Program-made: the position numbers and the translations under genes
Part shown: piece after piece, positions 11,465 to 22,941 of the stretch
Numbering within the stretch: the first letter of the stretch is position 1
Layout: every line of letters starts with the position of its first letter
Assembly: GCA_035578175.1 (NCBI GenBank)
Contig: JAQMRL010000001.1
Coordinates: forward strand, 56,381,553 to 56,445,552
Reading direction: 5' to 3'
DNA: 64,000 nt
Source of the DNA: Catonia carolina
Taxonomy: Eukaryota; Arthropoda; Insecta; Hemiptera; Achilidae
Notes under the pieces: model-generated
Told to the model about the DNA's origin: nothing
The model's database searches: none
What the model saw: the letters and a program-made list of their open reading frames with translations, nothing else

Positions 11465-11907
11465 TTAAGTTTTTATTTGTACAATTGCATGTTTTTTTAA
11501 AAATATTTTTGTGGTCCCTTTACAGCCTTTTATTTCTTCGTGACTGTGATATTACTTTTTTATATGTAAATTTTAATATTTTGCCTGTGATAGTTGTTTG
11601 TAAGATTTTAATTTTATAAGTTGTTAGTGTTGTAATGTTATTTATTCTAACTGTGAAATTAGGTTTAAGTTTATCTCTATGTATTATCTTTTATGCTTAA
11701 GGCCCCTTTACAACCTTTTTTATCCTTTATGTTTTTTGTTACATTTGTGTGTAAATTTATAATATTTTTATTTTATTTTGCCTGTTACATACTATTTAAT
11801 AAGATTTAATTGTTAGAGAGGTTCGTTCTACACTTGGGCTCTCTACACCCTTGTGTAGAATAACAGGCGATGATAACCGCACTGGTTTTTCGCCTTTAAA
11901 AAAAGTC
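11465..11907 (+). mobile_element. I-like LINE copy A, right part and 3' end
   Basis: Resumes the 3' UTR of copy A at the piggyBac-1 TTAA. It contains two tandem versions of the 'ccctttac-agcc...ctgtgatatta' unit (about 11515 and 11700), as in copy F. It ends with the conserved terminal block (11827-11899: tctacac...gtgtaga, then ggcgatgataacc...ggtttttcgcc) and an A-run near 11902-11908. Confidence 0.85.
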
Positions 11908-13539
11908 ATATCGCAGCATCGCTGCCCCTACTCTCTCTGGGTTCCACAGTGCAACTCCTATGTTCTCAGATGTCTCCATTCTTTCGAGGCCAAAATAGGG
12001 ACACCAAGTAGAGTTGGAGCTTGTTTAGACAATACCTACTGGAAGTTAAGAAAAACAAACACTTTTTTCTACCGGAAACTGTATCCCATTCTGTGTCGGC
12101 ATTGGCTCACTTGGGGGTGACTATTTTCTTGGATCCTAGAAATTACACTTCATAGGACGCTTTGAATCACTTGTAACGAACTGTCCAGCTGATTCTGCAT
12201 TTATCATGGAATTGGAACGAAACCAATTTGACAAAACTGCTTTATCTTTTGAGTAATTACAAAAAATGAACTCAGAGATAAAATAATAGCAATTCGTGTA
12301 AATGGTATTTACATTTATGACACTCACAATGATAAAGAGTTCATACGCTATACTATAATACTACTGTACTGTTAATGATATACTATATAGGCTTATTGTT
12401 GCTAATATTAAAATTGTTTGACTTTATAAGAACAAAAATATTAACATTTAAATTTAACACACATCCAATGTGTTTTACGACGTATGGAAACGGTCCACAA
12501 CTAAAAAAAATTAAATGCGACAATTATTTCCTTTATTTATATATTAATAGCGAGCAGGTTATTTTTCAACACAATTTTAACCACCTAAACCTTCACCGAT
12601 TTTCCCCGAAATGGGCTCAAATGAATAGTCTGAGTAGATTTGTAGAAAACTAACAAAAATCATATATTTTGATTTATTACCATAACATAGGAGATCTAAA
12701 ATGAAGATAATAGTACCAGAAATTAAAAAGTACGAGAATACGGTAAGCGATGCGTCTGTGTACTGAATGCGGTACTACCCTACGGATATATCTCTTTCTC
12801 TGTCTATCCCTTCCACATCTCGCACTGTTTCAGGTTGGAGGGGAGAAAGTTCAACGAACTAAAGTATACCAACGCATGGGTAATGACGAATCGCTTTAGA
12901 CATTCCAACGTGGTTGTTGTTACTTTGAGTAGCGTATAGTGAGTTCTGTTATATTTTACTTTTGTTTTAACAGCTCTTTCTGAACTGTTTAATATTTATA
13001 ATTTAATATAAATAATATTTTAGATCATTTGATAGCCTAAAAATGCAAATAACGCCACGCAACAATAAAACAGAAAATGCTGTTTACAGAGAAGTTTTAT
13101 AAAAACAAATTTTCATTTTTGTGCAGGTTTTGCCACACTTGTTAACCTAGTTTTAATTATATTTATAATCATTTAAACACATTAAGAATTCTAAAATAAA
13201 TAAACATTATTGTATATATATATAATTATATATATAAATAACTTTATATTAAATTTTAGGAATTTAAATGGTAAACAATGAAGTGCCAAACACAAAAATG
13301 CCAGTATTAAAGAAAAACAGTGTACAGTATAGAATAGTAGAATTTTGGCACTTTCATAAATAATTTACTATCTGATTGAGCATACAGGGATTGGAACCTT
13401 TCTTAATTATTCTTCCATACAAAATATGTTTTTACGTAATGCAGAAAGTAGTTTCTTACCTGTTTAGTGATGTGTTGATGTCATTCAATTGTATGTTTGA
13501 TGATATCATAAAGATGACCTCAAGCTATCATATTTTTAT
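11908..13539. other. No recognisable gene
   Basis: AT-rich DNA. A 90-codon plus-strand open stretch at 11851-12120 begins in the LINE tail and resembles nothing I know. A pyrimidine-rich patch lies at 12780-12840 and an AT dinucleotide tract at 13210-13245. No element could be named. Confidence 0.5.
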
Positions 13540-13544
13540 ACTAT

Positions 13545-13765
13545 ATTTTATTTATACAGATAAGACTTGGAAAAAAGTAATGTTATTTATCTTCACCACT
13601 GATTACTCTTTCAAACCCCATTTTATGTCCACATAAATCAAAATAAAATTTCTTATGATTGTCATTTTATTTACGCTGATAAGACGGGAAAACTTATGCA
13701 TACTTTGAAACCCCTCTTGTTCACATAAATAAAAATAAATTTTTTTATGATTATCGTCTGGTAAG
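13545..13765. repeat. Degenerate tandem duplication, about 110-bp unit
   Basis: Two adjacent units (about 13545-13665 and 13666-13765) share 'attttattta..c.gataagac', 'tttcaaacccc.tt..gt..acataaat.aaaataaa' and 'tttatgatt.tc'. A weaker third unit may follow. They sit just downstream of the family X copy at 13997 and may be its 3' flank. Confidence 0.45.
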
Positions 13766-13996
13766 AAAGCACATAGCTAGCTAGTCCTTTTTCTTTTCTA
13801 GACTTATCTCATGTTTGTTTTTAATTATTGGGAGACAAAACACTGATGGTAAGCTTGAAATGTTTTTAGCCTCTTTTTTGAACATATGTTTTTTATTGGG
13901 CTGCGTAAGCTCATGGTGATTTTATTTTATGTACAGCACTCCTCCTGGTTCATATTGATTTACACTAATAAATTAAAATTTACTTATATTTAATTG

Positions 13997-15181
13997 TTAT
14001 GTGTTGATGAACTGATCAGCTGATACCCCAAAATCGTAAAAATCTTCATATTTAATTTGAATGGCAATAAAAGGATTTGATGGCGTAGATGATGTGATTA
14101 GTTTATTCATATCATCAGAAACCATTTTCACAAAGCCAGATTGTTTTTCGCTTTTTGACCAATCCAAAGTCTGTCGCATGCCATAAAACTATGACGACAT
14201 AAGAAACTTAAGTTCAATTGAATCGACGTACTTTTTTGATACTAGATAAATCATTGCCATCACTATCATTTTATTTTTATTATGCGATGCACAGTTATCT
14301 GTCCAAATTTGTATGTTTTTTTTGAACAATGCGACCCAAAGAAATTACTTTTAAAAGGCATGAAGAAAGTTCCCTTCCATCTCTTCCACCAACTCTTTCA
14401 TGCCAAAGACATATTTTATATGACTTGTTATTCGTAGAATCATGCACACAGAAATTATAACAGGGCAGCTGTCAGTAGAACATTTTCGAATGTGTAAGTG
14501 TAGGAACAAATATAACCTGCTGCATGTCCATACGTAAAGAGCAGAAATTAATATTTGATGGTTCCTGAGATTTTGTTGCTTCTTCATTCATTACTCTTTT
14601 GCAGATTTTTTTCTGCTATAATGGCTTAATTTCCGTGGGAAGAGATTTATATGGCTTCTTACCAAATTTCTATTATTTTCAGTGAATTAGAATTTTTTAA
14701 CATTTCTAGAATTTTTTAACTACCTTCAGATTTTCCGCGTTCTTCAATTAAAACTGGGAGACCTCGGTTTTTTAGATTGTAATGTTTGTAATTTACTTGG
14801 CGTTAAAGCAAAAATGTTTTTAAAAGGTTTGCTACATATTTGTGTATGATTTTCAGAGCTTTCAGGAATTGTATATGTAACAATTACTTGTCTCCTACTC
14901 TATAGAGGATCGTCGTAGGTGCGACGTCTGCCAATATTTACAATCTGGATCCGATTAAACAGGGAGTTTCCTTATTGTTGTTAACTCAAATTATAAAACT
15001 ACATAAATAATAATTATTTTTATCCTTTACTAACTGTTCTACATGAATATTTACACTTAAAAATGACATCCTGTGGTGGTTTCTTGTAGGGTACTTTTTT
15101 CCCTGATAAGGTAGTTTAAGATTTTCCATGAATTTTGATGGTCTGTCTTCTCTTTAGTTCTTGTTTCTTTGAAGACGACAT
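13997..15181 (-). pseudogene. Family X (DUF7869-like) copy X4
   Basis: Read across frames from the ATG at 15181 (MSSSKKQELKRR), the blocks of one protein family appear in order: 'SGKKVPYKKPP...CKYSCRTV' (N-terminal Cys region), 'QICSKPFKNIFAL' (about 14840), 'HINLFPRKLSHYSRKKS' (about 14620-14665), 'MDMQQVIFVPTLTHS' with a following 'LPCYNF' (about 14500), 'IWTDNCASHNKNK' (about 14290), and a C-terminal part to the stop at 13997. Related proteins in insects are annotated DUF7869; their function is not established, and the D-x-C...QNKN block looks like an RNase H-fold catalytic strand. Several frameshifts and stops, with a middle section missing: not functional. Confidence 0.65.
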
Positions 15182-17180
15182 GATTTAAAAAATAACACTA
15201 CAACAATATAAGTACACATTAACTATTTGCACAAACTATTCTCATAATACACTAAATGAAACCGTAGATAATGTACAAAAGACGGAGTTTAGCTAAGCAT
15301 AGCACGTGTGGTTGGTTACTAAAACATAACCTTTTAGCAATACAGTGCTGCATAATTGCGCTGGCACATTCATGGTTTCCACTTACTGCAGCCGAGCACA
15401 TACAAAAAGCTAAGACAGGTAGTTTAATCTATCGACATCTATAACAACTAAAATAATAAAGCCAGGCACTTCAATTTTGTACCATTGTGAACAGCTTAGA
15501 GTAAACATTCATGTCAACAAAAGAAACAAACAACAAACAATATTTTAAATTTTTTGGTACTTAGTGATTGCCATTTTAACTCCTCATTTTTAAACAATGT
15601 ATCTTTCATTAAAAAATAATAGAAAAGTTCAGGAAGAATGAATTTTCTTCCGCAGCGAACGAGAGCCCATCTCTTAGTTTGAGCTGCGCGGAACTGCCTG
15701 AAGAAATTATGAAATACATCTGGCATCAAAGGTAGTAAAAAAAAAAATCAATCGATCAAAAAAAATTATTTTTCTTTACACCCGAAACAGGATAATTGTG
15801 TGCGTACGATAAGGCACATTGCAATAAATTCAATCTGCCACAGCAAAATTATTTTTTTATACCATATACTATATTACTGTGTAGTGTGCACGTAAAATTG
15901 TACGTTTTGCAATTTTCTGAAAGTTAGACAAATATTATGTGATTCCGAGTCTGTTAACATTTTAATATCCGCAAAGTGGTTTTTTGTGATTATTTTTTCA
16001 ATATTCATCGACTACAGTACCTGATAGCCGAGTCGGTATTTATTTGCATCTATTGTTTAATGAAATGGAGTTGTGTACAAAAATTGGGGTGTTATGAAAA
16101 TTATTCAGTTGCAACCAACTACTTGTGCATTGTTATTGTGCAGGCTGTATTTATTTAATAATAGTAAAAAATTGGTAGTTTAGGAGTTAATATTGTAAAC
16201 ACGGAACACACTTCAATAGAAATGATTTACCTGTACCTCCTCCTCATGGCTTTCTTTGTAAAGAATCCGGTGAAAGTTGTTTAATAATCCAACGTGGACG
16301 CAGTAAAAACCATTAAGAGGTCATTCAGCTCTTCGGTGTCTTATGTTTGTTTACTGGAAATCTGTGCATGATGCAATATGTATAAATATACAAATATACA
16401 TTTAATTTTCTATTCCATTTTTATCCGAATTAATTTCTATTTGGTGTGTAATCAATAATATAGCTATAAAAATAAAAGGTCTGGCTCTTGTATTGGAAAC
16501 CACTTCTGTTGCTTTTTTAGAGAGTCTATCTCATATTTTCCTCTACCAGTATACGTTATAACACGAAGAGAGTAATTTGTTGAAAAATTGGCTCTTTACG
16601 GTTGGCTCTACTGTCCACTTATTCTGCGTGAGATGGTATATTATTATACTAATTCGTATATATCATGATACCAATCTGCTTTATTCTTTTGTAATCACTT
16701 TTTATTACTTCTGCGATTTCTTCCCGTAACTCCTCCGTATTACGTAATTGAAAGCAGTAGATAAACGAATCTCAATTTATTTTTAAATTGTTTTCTGTAT
16801 ATTTGTGTAAAATCCTGTGAATTTGCTGGTAAGTAGCCTAGTTGCAATTATAATTGTCAATTAACTATTTAAATATGTGTCTACAAAGGTCGAGGAGAGT
16901 AAACTTTCTGTTTTATTAACAAAGGGAAAGACATCGGCGTGTTATTTTGCTTTTAAGTGTCTCGCCAATTCCCCAACCAAGGAAAGTTGCCTGCTAGTAA
17001 ACTTGTAGCATGATCTAATTTGAGTTAAGCAGTAGGTGATCATCCGAATACGTAGCCTCTGGTATTAGGTTGCGCTTTGTAAAATTTGGCGATGGTCTTC
17101 AGGGTTGTTCCGATTCGCTAGCTGCTACACGACTTATATTCGTAAAATACATTGTATAGGAATTTAGCTGGGTTGTAGGA
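15182..17180. other. No recognisable gene
   Basis: AT-rich. One 71-codon minus-strand open frame (15514-15729) has a reasonable composition but no motif I recognise. Nothing else supports a gene. Confidence 0.5.
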
Positions 17181-18290
17181 AGACTAGTATTTCTGCCACC
17201 TCTTGAACGAATTACCGTGGGTGTGCTTGTTTCATCCATCTCGGACGATCTTTCCTGTCCGGGACAACAAATTGTACTTTTCGTATTAATTTATAATACA
17301 ATTACACGAACAATTTCTTACCTTGTTCTATCTGCCGTGGTCCATGATTTTCTTGATGCATTGAGCTCAGCGGTGTGGGCTGACCGCTTATGCTGGGTGA
17401 GCTTTACTTACGTCTTATAGGAAGCTAAACGATTGCCGACACCGCACGAGAAAGGGCGAACAATCACCGCCGGTGGGTCCTTACATTAGCTACAGTGTGT
17501 TGTTGCGGCGTTATAGGTGTGGTAACGCGTAGTTCCACATCTGCTGCATTCCCATTCTAGTGCACGCAAAATATGTGCAGTATTATAATGCGTAGACAGA
17601 CCGTCCGGGTCACTTACCCGCTGAAAGTGCAAGACACATGCCTCGTACTTCTGTAGCTGAAATGGTATCATGTAAGTAAGAGTCACAACTGGTCTGGCCA
17701 CGTACTTCCATCAGAAGCCAGCTCGGGCTCGAGGTATCTCCACTTAAATTCGCCATCAGTTATCTTTCACCACAATCCGATTCTTACTACTAATTGAGCT
17801 TATCGCAGTGAGGATGGCTCTCGCACAATAAAGAGAGCAAACTACTGAAAAGAAGCTACGCTAATGCCCTGAGGCGCGACTACCATCGTATCCCACTTAC
17901 AAACACCCCCCCCCCCCGGTGCAAAATCGTTCTTGTTCATGAAAGGGTCTGTCCTAGTAAGACCCTCGGCGAGAAAGTAATGCCACGAATGGATTTTGCT
18001 GCACCTAATACTCAGTACTGAGCGTGATGGGCAAGCCACCAGGACAGCAACTGAGGAACGATGAGCTCGTTCAACACTCCCAGCTGAGCGCATACGGCCT
18101 TAGCCCCCTCACTACTGGCACCGAAGGCTCCTGAGACATAAAACTCAGAAACCCAGACCTCGGTGGAATCGTGTGTCCATCCTACACACTACCTTTTTTA
18201 GCACAGGTGAGCACGGCCGTTCACACAGAGGACCACTCCCGACCATCCGCAGGAGGTACCCTAACCCTACAGTGCATGAGTTTTTATTTT
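17181..18290 (-). other. GC-richer patch, possible decayed retroelement 5' region
   Basis: Composition jumps relative to both flanks. A 71-codon minus-strand frame (17486-17701) has a Cys/His pattern (HFQRVSDPDGLSTHYNTAH, then C-x2-C...THC) like zinc-finger N-termini of some site-specific or R2-like LINEs, but this is weak. A run of 12 C lies at about 17908-17919. No RT motif is seen nearby, so the identity stays open. Confidence 0.3.
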
Positions 18291-19960
18291 CTGTTTAAAA
18301 AAATGCTAGAAGTCAGTTATAGTGTTTTAATTACAGGAAAAATATTTAACTTAAATTTTTAATTTGTTTTGAAATTTTTCTTACCGTGATTCCAATGGGA
18401 GTTATTATGCAATATATCCAATTAATTACATTTGCGCACTCAAAACTATTATTCTTAGATACTTTATTTGTCCATTTATTGTTCATACAAGCAGTTAATA
18501 TATATATGTATATAATTTATTAACTGATTTAACACACTTATCATTAATTAAACTGTAAATTAAAATTGAGAAAATAATTTCATTATGATATTTAAAAAAA
18601 ATATTTCACTTTTTACGCGTGATACTCTTCAAACAATTTTTAAATTTACTGAAGCACAGAAACGCTTGACACTTAGAACATGTTACTGTTGTATAACTCC
18701 TGCAATTATCATTTTTGCTTCTTTTCAGAATGACGCGGTCGGTGGCCAATCTGGTCTTTTTGTATATCTAAAGTAGGACGATGTCCAGTAGGCTTGTATT
18801 TCTTTTTCTTGGGAAGTACTGCGTCATGGTCATCATTACTTGGCCTCCCTCTTTTAGGTGTTGGTCGAGTGTAGGTACCATACTTGCATAAAGTTTTAGC
18901 CAGTTCAATTCTGAAGTCAACTAGTGGCAACTCTTTTGCCTGAAAACTTGAAGCGTCAGCACTATTTTTTATATTCCGAACTCTTCTTTATAAAATTCAG
19001 GCATTTATGACAGAAATGTTAATTAAATGTTAAAATATTTTTATGTACCATTTTTTGCTGCGCATTATTATTCTGTATCTTCCGATCATGCTATCCAACA
19101 GATCGACACCGCCCATGTGCTTATTATACACCTGTACAGCTTTCGGACATTTAACATGCACATACTTCTTACACTTTCTGTCATACCTTTTCACAGTTGA
19201 AACTGGTTCTGAACCAGTAAATGTAGATAGCAACATCACCAATTTATTATCCTTCCATAAGACATTTGACATTTTTACTCCATCATAGTCCCCGACATAT
19301 TCAACAATATGTCCTCTAGGTTCATTTTTAATAGTTTTCTCATCTGGAAGTTTACAAATTTATAACTGTTTCGTCTAACTGTCCCAAGAGCCCATATACC
19401 TCTTTGTTTTAAAAAGCTTAACAACTTTAGTGATGTGTAATAATTATCAAAATGAATTTTATGATTAAAGTCTGATGGTACATGTCTTACTAACTGAACA
19501 ACAACGTTTCCACTTGCACCTAAATCTGGTTCTGATAGAAGCCTGTTGTCATTCTCCTTGCCAGTGTACATTTGTATATTGTAGGCAAAGCCAGATGTGC
19601 CACATAGTACAAACATTTTATAGCCGTACTTAATCGGCTTGTCTGGCTTGTACACTTTTAGGTGGTGACGTGCTTTAGTGGCACATATTTGCTCTACACA
19701 AATATTTTCTTCTACTGGTTCAGACTTAAACTTATTTAGCAGATGTTCAAAGACAGGCCTTACTTTAAAAAGTTTGTCGTTACTCAGCAGCTGATTGTTG
19801 TTGTCATTAAAATGTAAAAATCTTCTGATTTGCTCAAATTTGTTACACGACATTATTTCTTTTATAGGAGTTAATCCTACAAGAGGGTGCCAATATAAAC
19901 GAACATTCTTTACTGTTACAACAGATGAGTACAAACAAATTCCTAAATTTGTTTTTACAC

Positions 19961-20019
19961 GTGGCGTGCTAAACATGAAAATAAGTGTTAAAACCGATAC
20001 AATAAAGCTCGCAGCTTTA
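19961..20019 (+). repeat. 59-bp patch identical (inverted) to 23922-23980
   Basis: Begins gtggcgtgctaaacatg and ends gctcgcagcttta. Its reverse complement at 23922-23980 is native coding sequence of family X copy X2 (it encodes VLNMKISVKTDTIKLAA within an uninterrupted family alignment). In piggyBac-2 it falls between the 'TDIRQ' and 'LGIC' blocks, which are adjacent in other piggyBacs. I compared all 59 positions by eye and saw no mismatch. Confidence 0.85.
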
Positions 20020-20446
20020 CTGTCTTATATCAGTTTCAGTTATTTCTACTGGTTTTGAGGGATTACATTGACAACTGTACAGAGACGACTGTTCTGCTAT
20101 ATTTTTAATCAAATCATGGTTAAAAAAGTGTGTAAAAAAATCAAATGGTGTTTTTAAATTCATAATACATGCTGGTAATACTTTGTCATCACCTTTATAA
20201 CCTAGATTTTCTGGAATAAGATTATCATTCCTCCATGAAACTATGCGTTTTAGCTCAGTTTCTTCAACTGGAGCACTGTTGTTAGAAGTTGTAGGCTCAT
20301 CGACCTTTTCACTAACTATAGTTTCATTATTTTCAGAAACTTTAAAAATATTTTCATTTAACTTACACGAGAAAAAATTATCCACAGTATCAAATTCAGT
20401 TTCATCTTCATCTATGTCACTCTCTTCACTGTCACTAGGCAGTGGC

Positions 20447-20541
20447 CCTTTACACCCATGTTTACACTTGGGCCCTTAACACCCATGTGTAGAATAACGG
20501 GCGATAATAACCCGTCCTTGTTTTCGCCCAAAAAAAAAAAA
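20447..20541 (+). mobile_element. I-like LINE copy C: 95-bp 3' end with 13-bp TSD
   Basis: Only the last part of the LINE 3' UTR plus an A-run, flanked by ACTAGGCAGTGGC at 20434-20446 and 20542-20554, a perfect 13-bp target duplication. Both terminal stem-loops are retained. Removing insert and one duplicate restores the acidic N-terminal frame of piggyBac-2, so it inserted after piggyBac-2. Confidence 0.92.
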
Positions 20542-21239
20542 ACTAGGCAGTGGCACAGAAAATATAATGTCCTCAGTCACTTCTGACAATTCCCTACTTT
20601 CTTTTACTACATAAATACGATTTTCCATTGTAAAAGACGGCAAATTATAAGTAATTAGAAACTACAAAATGAGTTAAGCCCGAACGTCATCTATATTACA
20701 AACTTTTTAATACCAACAGGTATAGGATTTGGTTTTCCCCCAACATACTGTCGGGTCTTTACTTTGCCTGCGAAAGGTATCATTTGTTCGTCCACTGAAA
20801 CCTTAGTAGGGCGACTATTTTCTAGGCAACCACTCCTGACCCTCTCTAATATTGGCTGCACTTTCCAATATGGATTAGCCTGCTTACGCTCATTACTGAT
20901 TTCCATGTCATCAACCAATTTTAGACTATTTCTTATGGAAAAAAAATCTATCTCTCAATATATTATCAGCAACTAGTGGAAATCTAGTCCGCCGTTCCCA
21001 GCACATTCGTATGCGGGGAAAGCAGCAAAGCAGCAACTATGCTGGCACCCCAAAACTTTGAAATTTCAAGAGCTGTTGTATTTAGAGAGCTGCCAGTTTT
21101 GAGTACATTTTTTCTGTTAGTGTAGTCAGACAGCTCATGGAAAATTGATTGATCTAAGTTTTTATTGAAGTATTCAATAGGTTTTTTAACATCTACTTCC
21201 TCTGAATGAGTCTCATCAGGTCTCTCACGTGGATTGAAT

Positions 21240-21376
21240 CTGCAAAATCAGATCAAAACACAGTTTTTGTTTACTTTTGCCATCAAAACAGCTTTAGGAA
21301 GCTTATTGCATACTGTATGTGTCTACCAATATATAGCCACAACTATACCAACTTATAAACTACAAAAAGTACTTAC
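21240..21376 (-). other. Predicted intron 2 of piggyBac-3
   Basis: 137 bp, donor GTAAGT, acceptor TTTTGCAG. Without removal the frame hits TAA immediately (KNE*); with removal it reads KNEFNPRERPDE and stays open. Confidence 0.65.
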
Positions 21377-21608
21377 TCATTTTTATGTCGCCAACGGGAC
21401 TCCAGTGTCCGCACTGGAACTTGGGGGCAGATGATCTCATCATCTGTACTAGATTCTCCCTCATCGTTTAATAAAGTAATTTCATTGTGTGGATCTTGTA
21501 GATCATTGAAATCATCAGCATCATCACCATCCAATTCTATGTCCGACACATTGGGGTCAAACAAAAGGTTTTCCAACTCATCCTCCTGTACCACCTTATT
21601 ATCCATTG

Positions 21609-22133
21609 CTGAAAGTAAAAAAAAAAAAAATTTAGTAAGAATGTTTTTATGCAGTGTACTAAACAATAATATTAATAAAAGATCATGTAATATTTTTAAT
21701 AGTTGTGTAGTGTATGTAGGGCTGCTATTACCTTTGGTATTGCAATACTAATGAGGTATTTTGTAGAGATATACATCCAGGAAATAAAACAATTAAATTA
21801 CTTCAGTAAAACTGTTTACATATTTTACCCAAATTTATATGATAATTACTGTTACTTAAGCTTTTCATAACGAATGGCATTAAAATACACAGCAACAGTA
21901 ATAAAACTCTTGGAAAACACATAATTTTTGTGTTACGAAAAATATAACCTCAAATCGTACTTTGTGTTAGTGGTACCCTGAAGTATCACCTATGATACTC
22001 AAAAAATAACAACGGTTATCTTCAACCAATACTGCTAAACAAGCGTAATTTTAACAGAAATACAGCTAATATTATATACTATGTTAATTAAGGACGTAAA
22101 CAGTCATTTAAACATCAAAAATTTAATATTTAC
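21609..22133 (-). other. Predicted intron 1 of piggyBac-3
   Basis: 525 bp, donor GTAAAT, acceptor TTACTTTCAG after a run of about 13 T. Splicing joins MASRRK to MDNK in frame. Prediction only. Confidence 0.55.
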
Positions 22134-22320
22134 CTTTACGACGTGAAGCCATGACTAGAAGCCGGTTGCTGAATGTTTTTGAACAGCTGCTGCCATCTAC
22201 AAGGCCATGAAATGAACCTGGTGAAACACTATGACGTAGAACAGACTGTCTAGTATGCGATACAACAGTTGCCGGCAGTTTTTCGTGCAAAGGATTTTGT
22301 TAAAGCAACAAAAACCCGTT

Positions 22321-22352
22321 GTATCATATATGATACTCGGGGACTGAAGAGG
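22321..22352 (-). repeat. Probable piggyBac-3 5' terminal repeat with 16-bp palindrome
   Basis: On the minus strand: CCCTCTTCAGTCCCCGA followed by the perfect palindrome GTATCATATATGATAC (22321-22336). A related GTATCACCTATGATAC lies at 21983-21998. CCC ends and inner palindromes fit piggyBac termini; the flanking TTAA is not intact. Confidence 0.45.
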
Positions 22353-22941
22353 GTAGAAACAAAAGAGATGTATTTTTTTAACGGAACCTCAGAAAAAACT
22401 TATTATTTTCATTTAGATTTATAATATAAATGTAATATTTGATAAATTTGTTCAAATATTGATTATTTTAAAGAAATTATTGCACTTATTTTTATAGTGC
22501 CAAATCAAGGAAGGGACTTGTTTGTTTAGGGCCAAATTGTTGGACTTATTTCATTAGGATTACCATGACTTACTGTAGTAGGATCAACAAACAATGAGCA
22601 ATATCATAGTCAGAGTCTTATTGCTTTTTGTGAGTCAAGACTTCATTCTTTTAAAGGTTAAAATCTTATTAAAAATGTTATTCTTAAACAACTGTACAAA
22701 AGAAAACAATTTCTTACATTGTAATGCAAGAATTTATAATAATGAATGTAAGTTAATGAAACTTATAATAATGCCCATGAAAAGGGTTTGTGAATGTTAT
22801 TAACAACACTGACAATATAAATTGAACAAAACGTTCAGTATAAAAAAGTTTTTTATAATATATGCACAATAATCTATTAAATTAGTCTTTGTAAATTTCA
22901 ATAAATAAATGAGAATATCAATAACATTAAATTAATGAAGA

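Larger units (their letters stand above)
18606..20628 (-). pseudogene. piggyBac-2 transposase
   Basis: ATG at 20628; an acidic N-terminus (interrupted by a 95-bp LINE tail at 20447-20541), then 'FFTHFFNHDL', a break at 19961-20019 caused by a 59-bp foreign patch, 'GICLYSSVVTVKNVRLYW', 'YGYKMFVLCGTSGFAYN', the second Asp (HFDNYYTSL), 'YNKHMGGVDLLD' with the third Asp, and a Cys-rich tail in a shifted frame (TCSKCQAFLCF, stop 18606-18608). The first catalytic region reads ENICVEQICATKARH where relatives have VDEQ, so the Asp codon itself is lost. In-frame stops lie between 18931 and 19030. Terminal repeats were not found with confidence. Confidence 0.85.
20691..22152 (-). pseudogene. piggyBac-3 transposase, N-terminal half with two predicted introns
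   Basis: Exon 1: ATG at 22152, MASRRK, donor AAAG|GTAAAT at 22133. Exon 2: after a T-rich tract and TTTCAG, 21608-21377, acidic (MDNKVVQEDELENLL). Donor GA|GTAAGT, acceptor TTTTGCAG; exon 3 from 21239. Both junctions keep the frame (K-A-M and N-E-F). Exon 3 continues with 'EYFNKNLDQSIFHELSDYTN', a frameshift near 21020, then 'RRTRFPLVADNILRDRFFSIRNS' and the first Asp block 'SVDEQMIPFAGKVKTRQY'. It ends at a stop at 20691 close to the piggyBac-2 start; the catalytic C-terminal half is missing. Confidence 0.75.
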
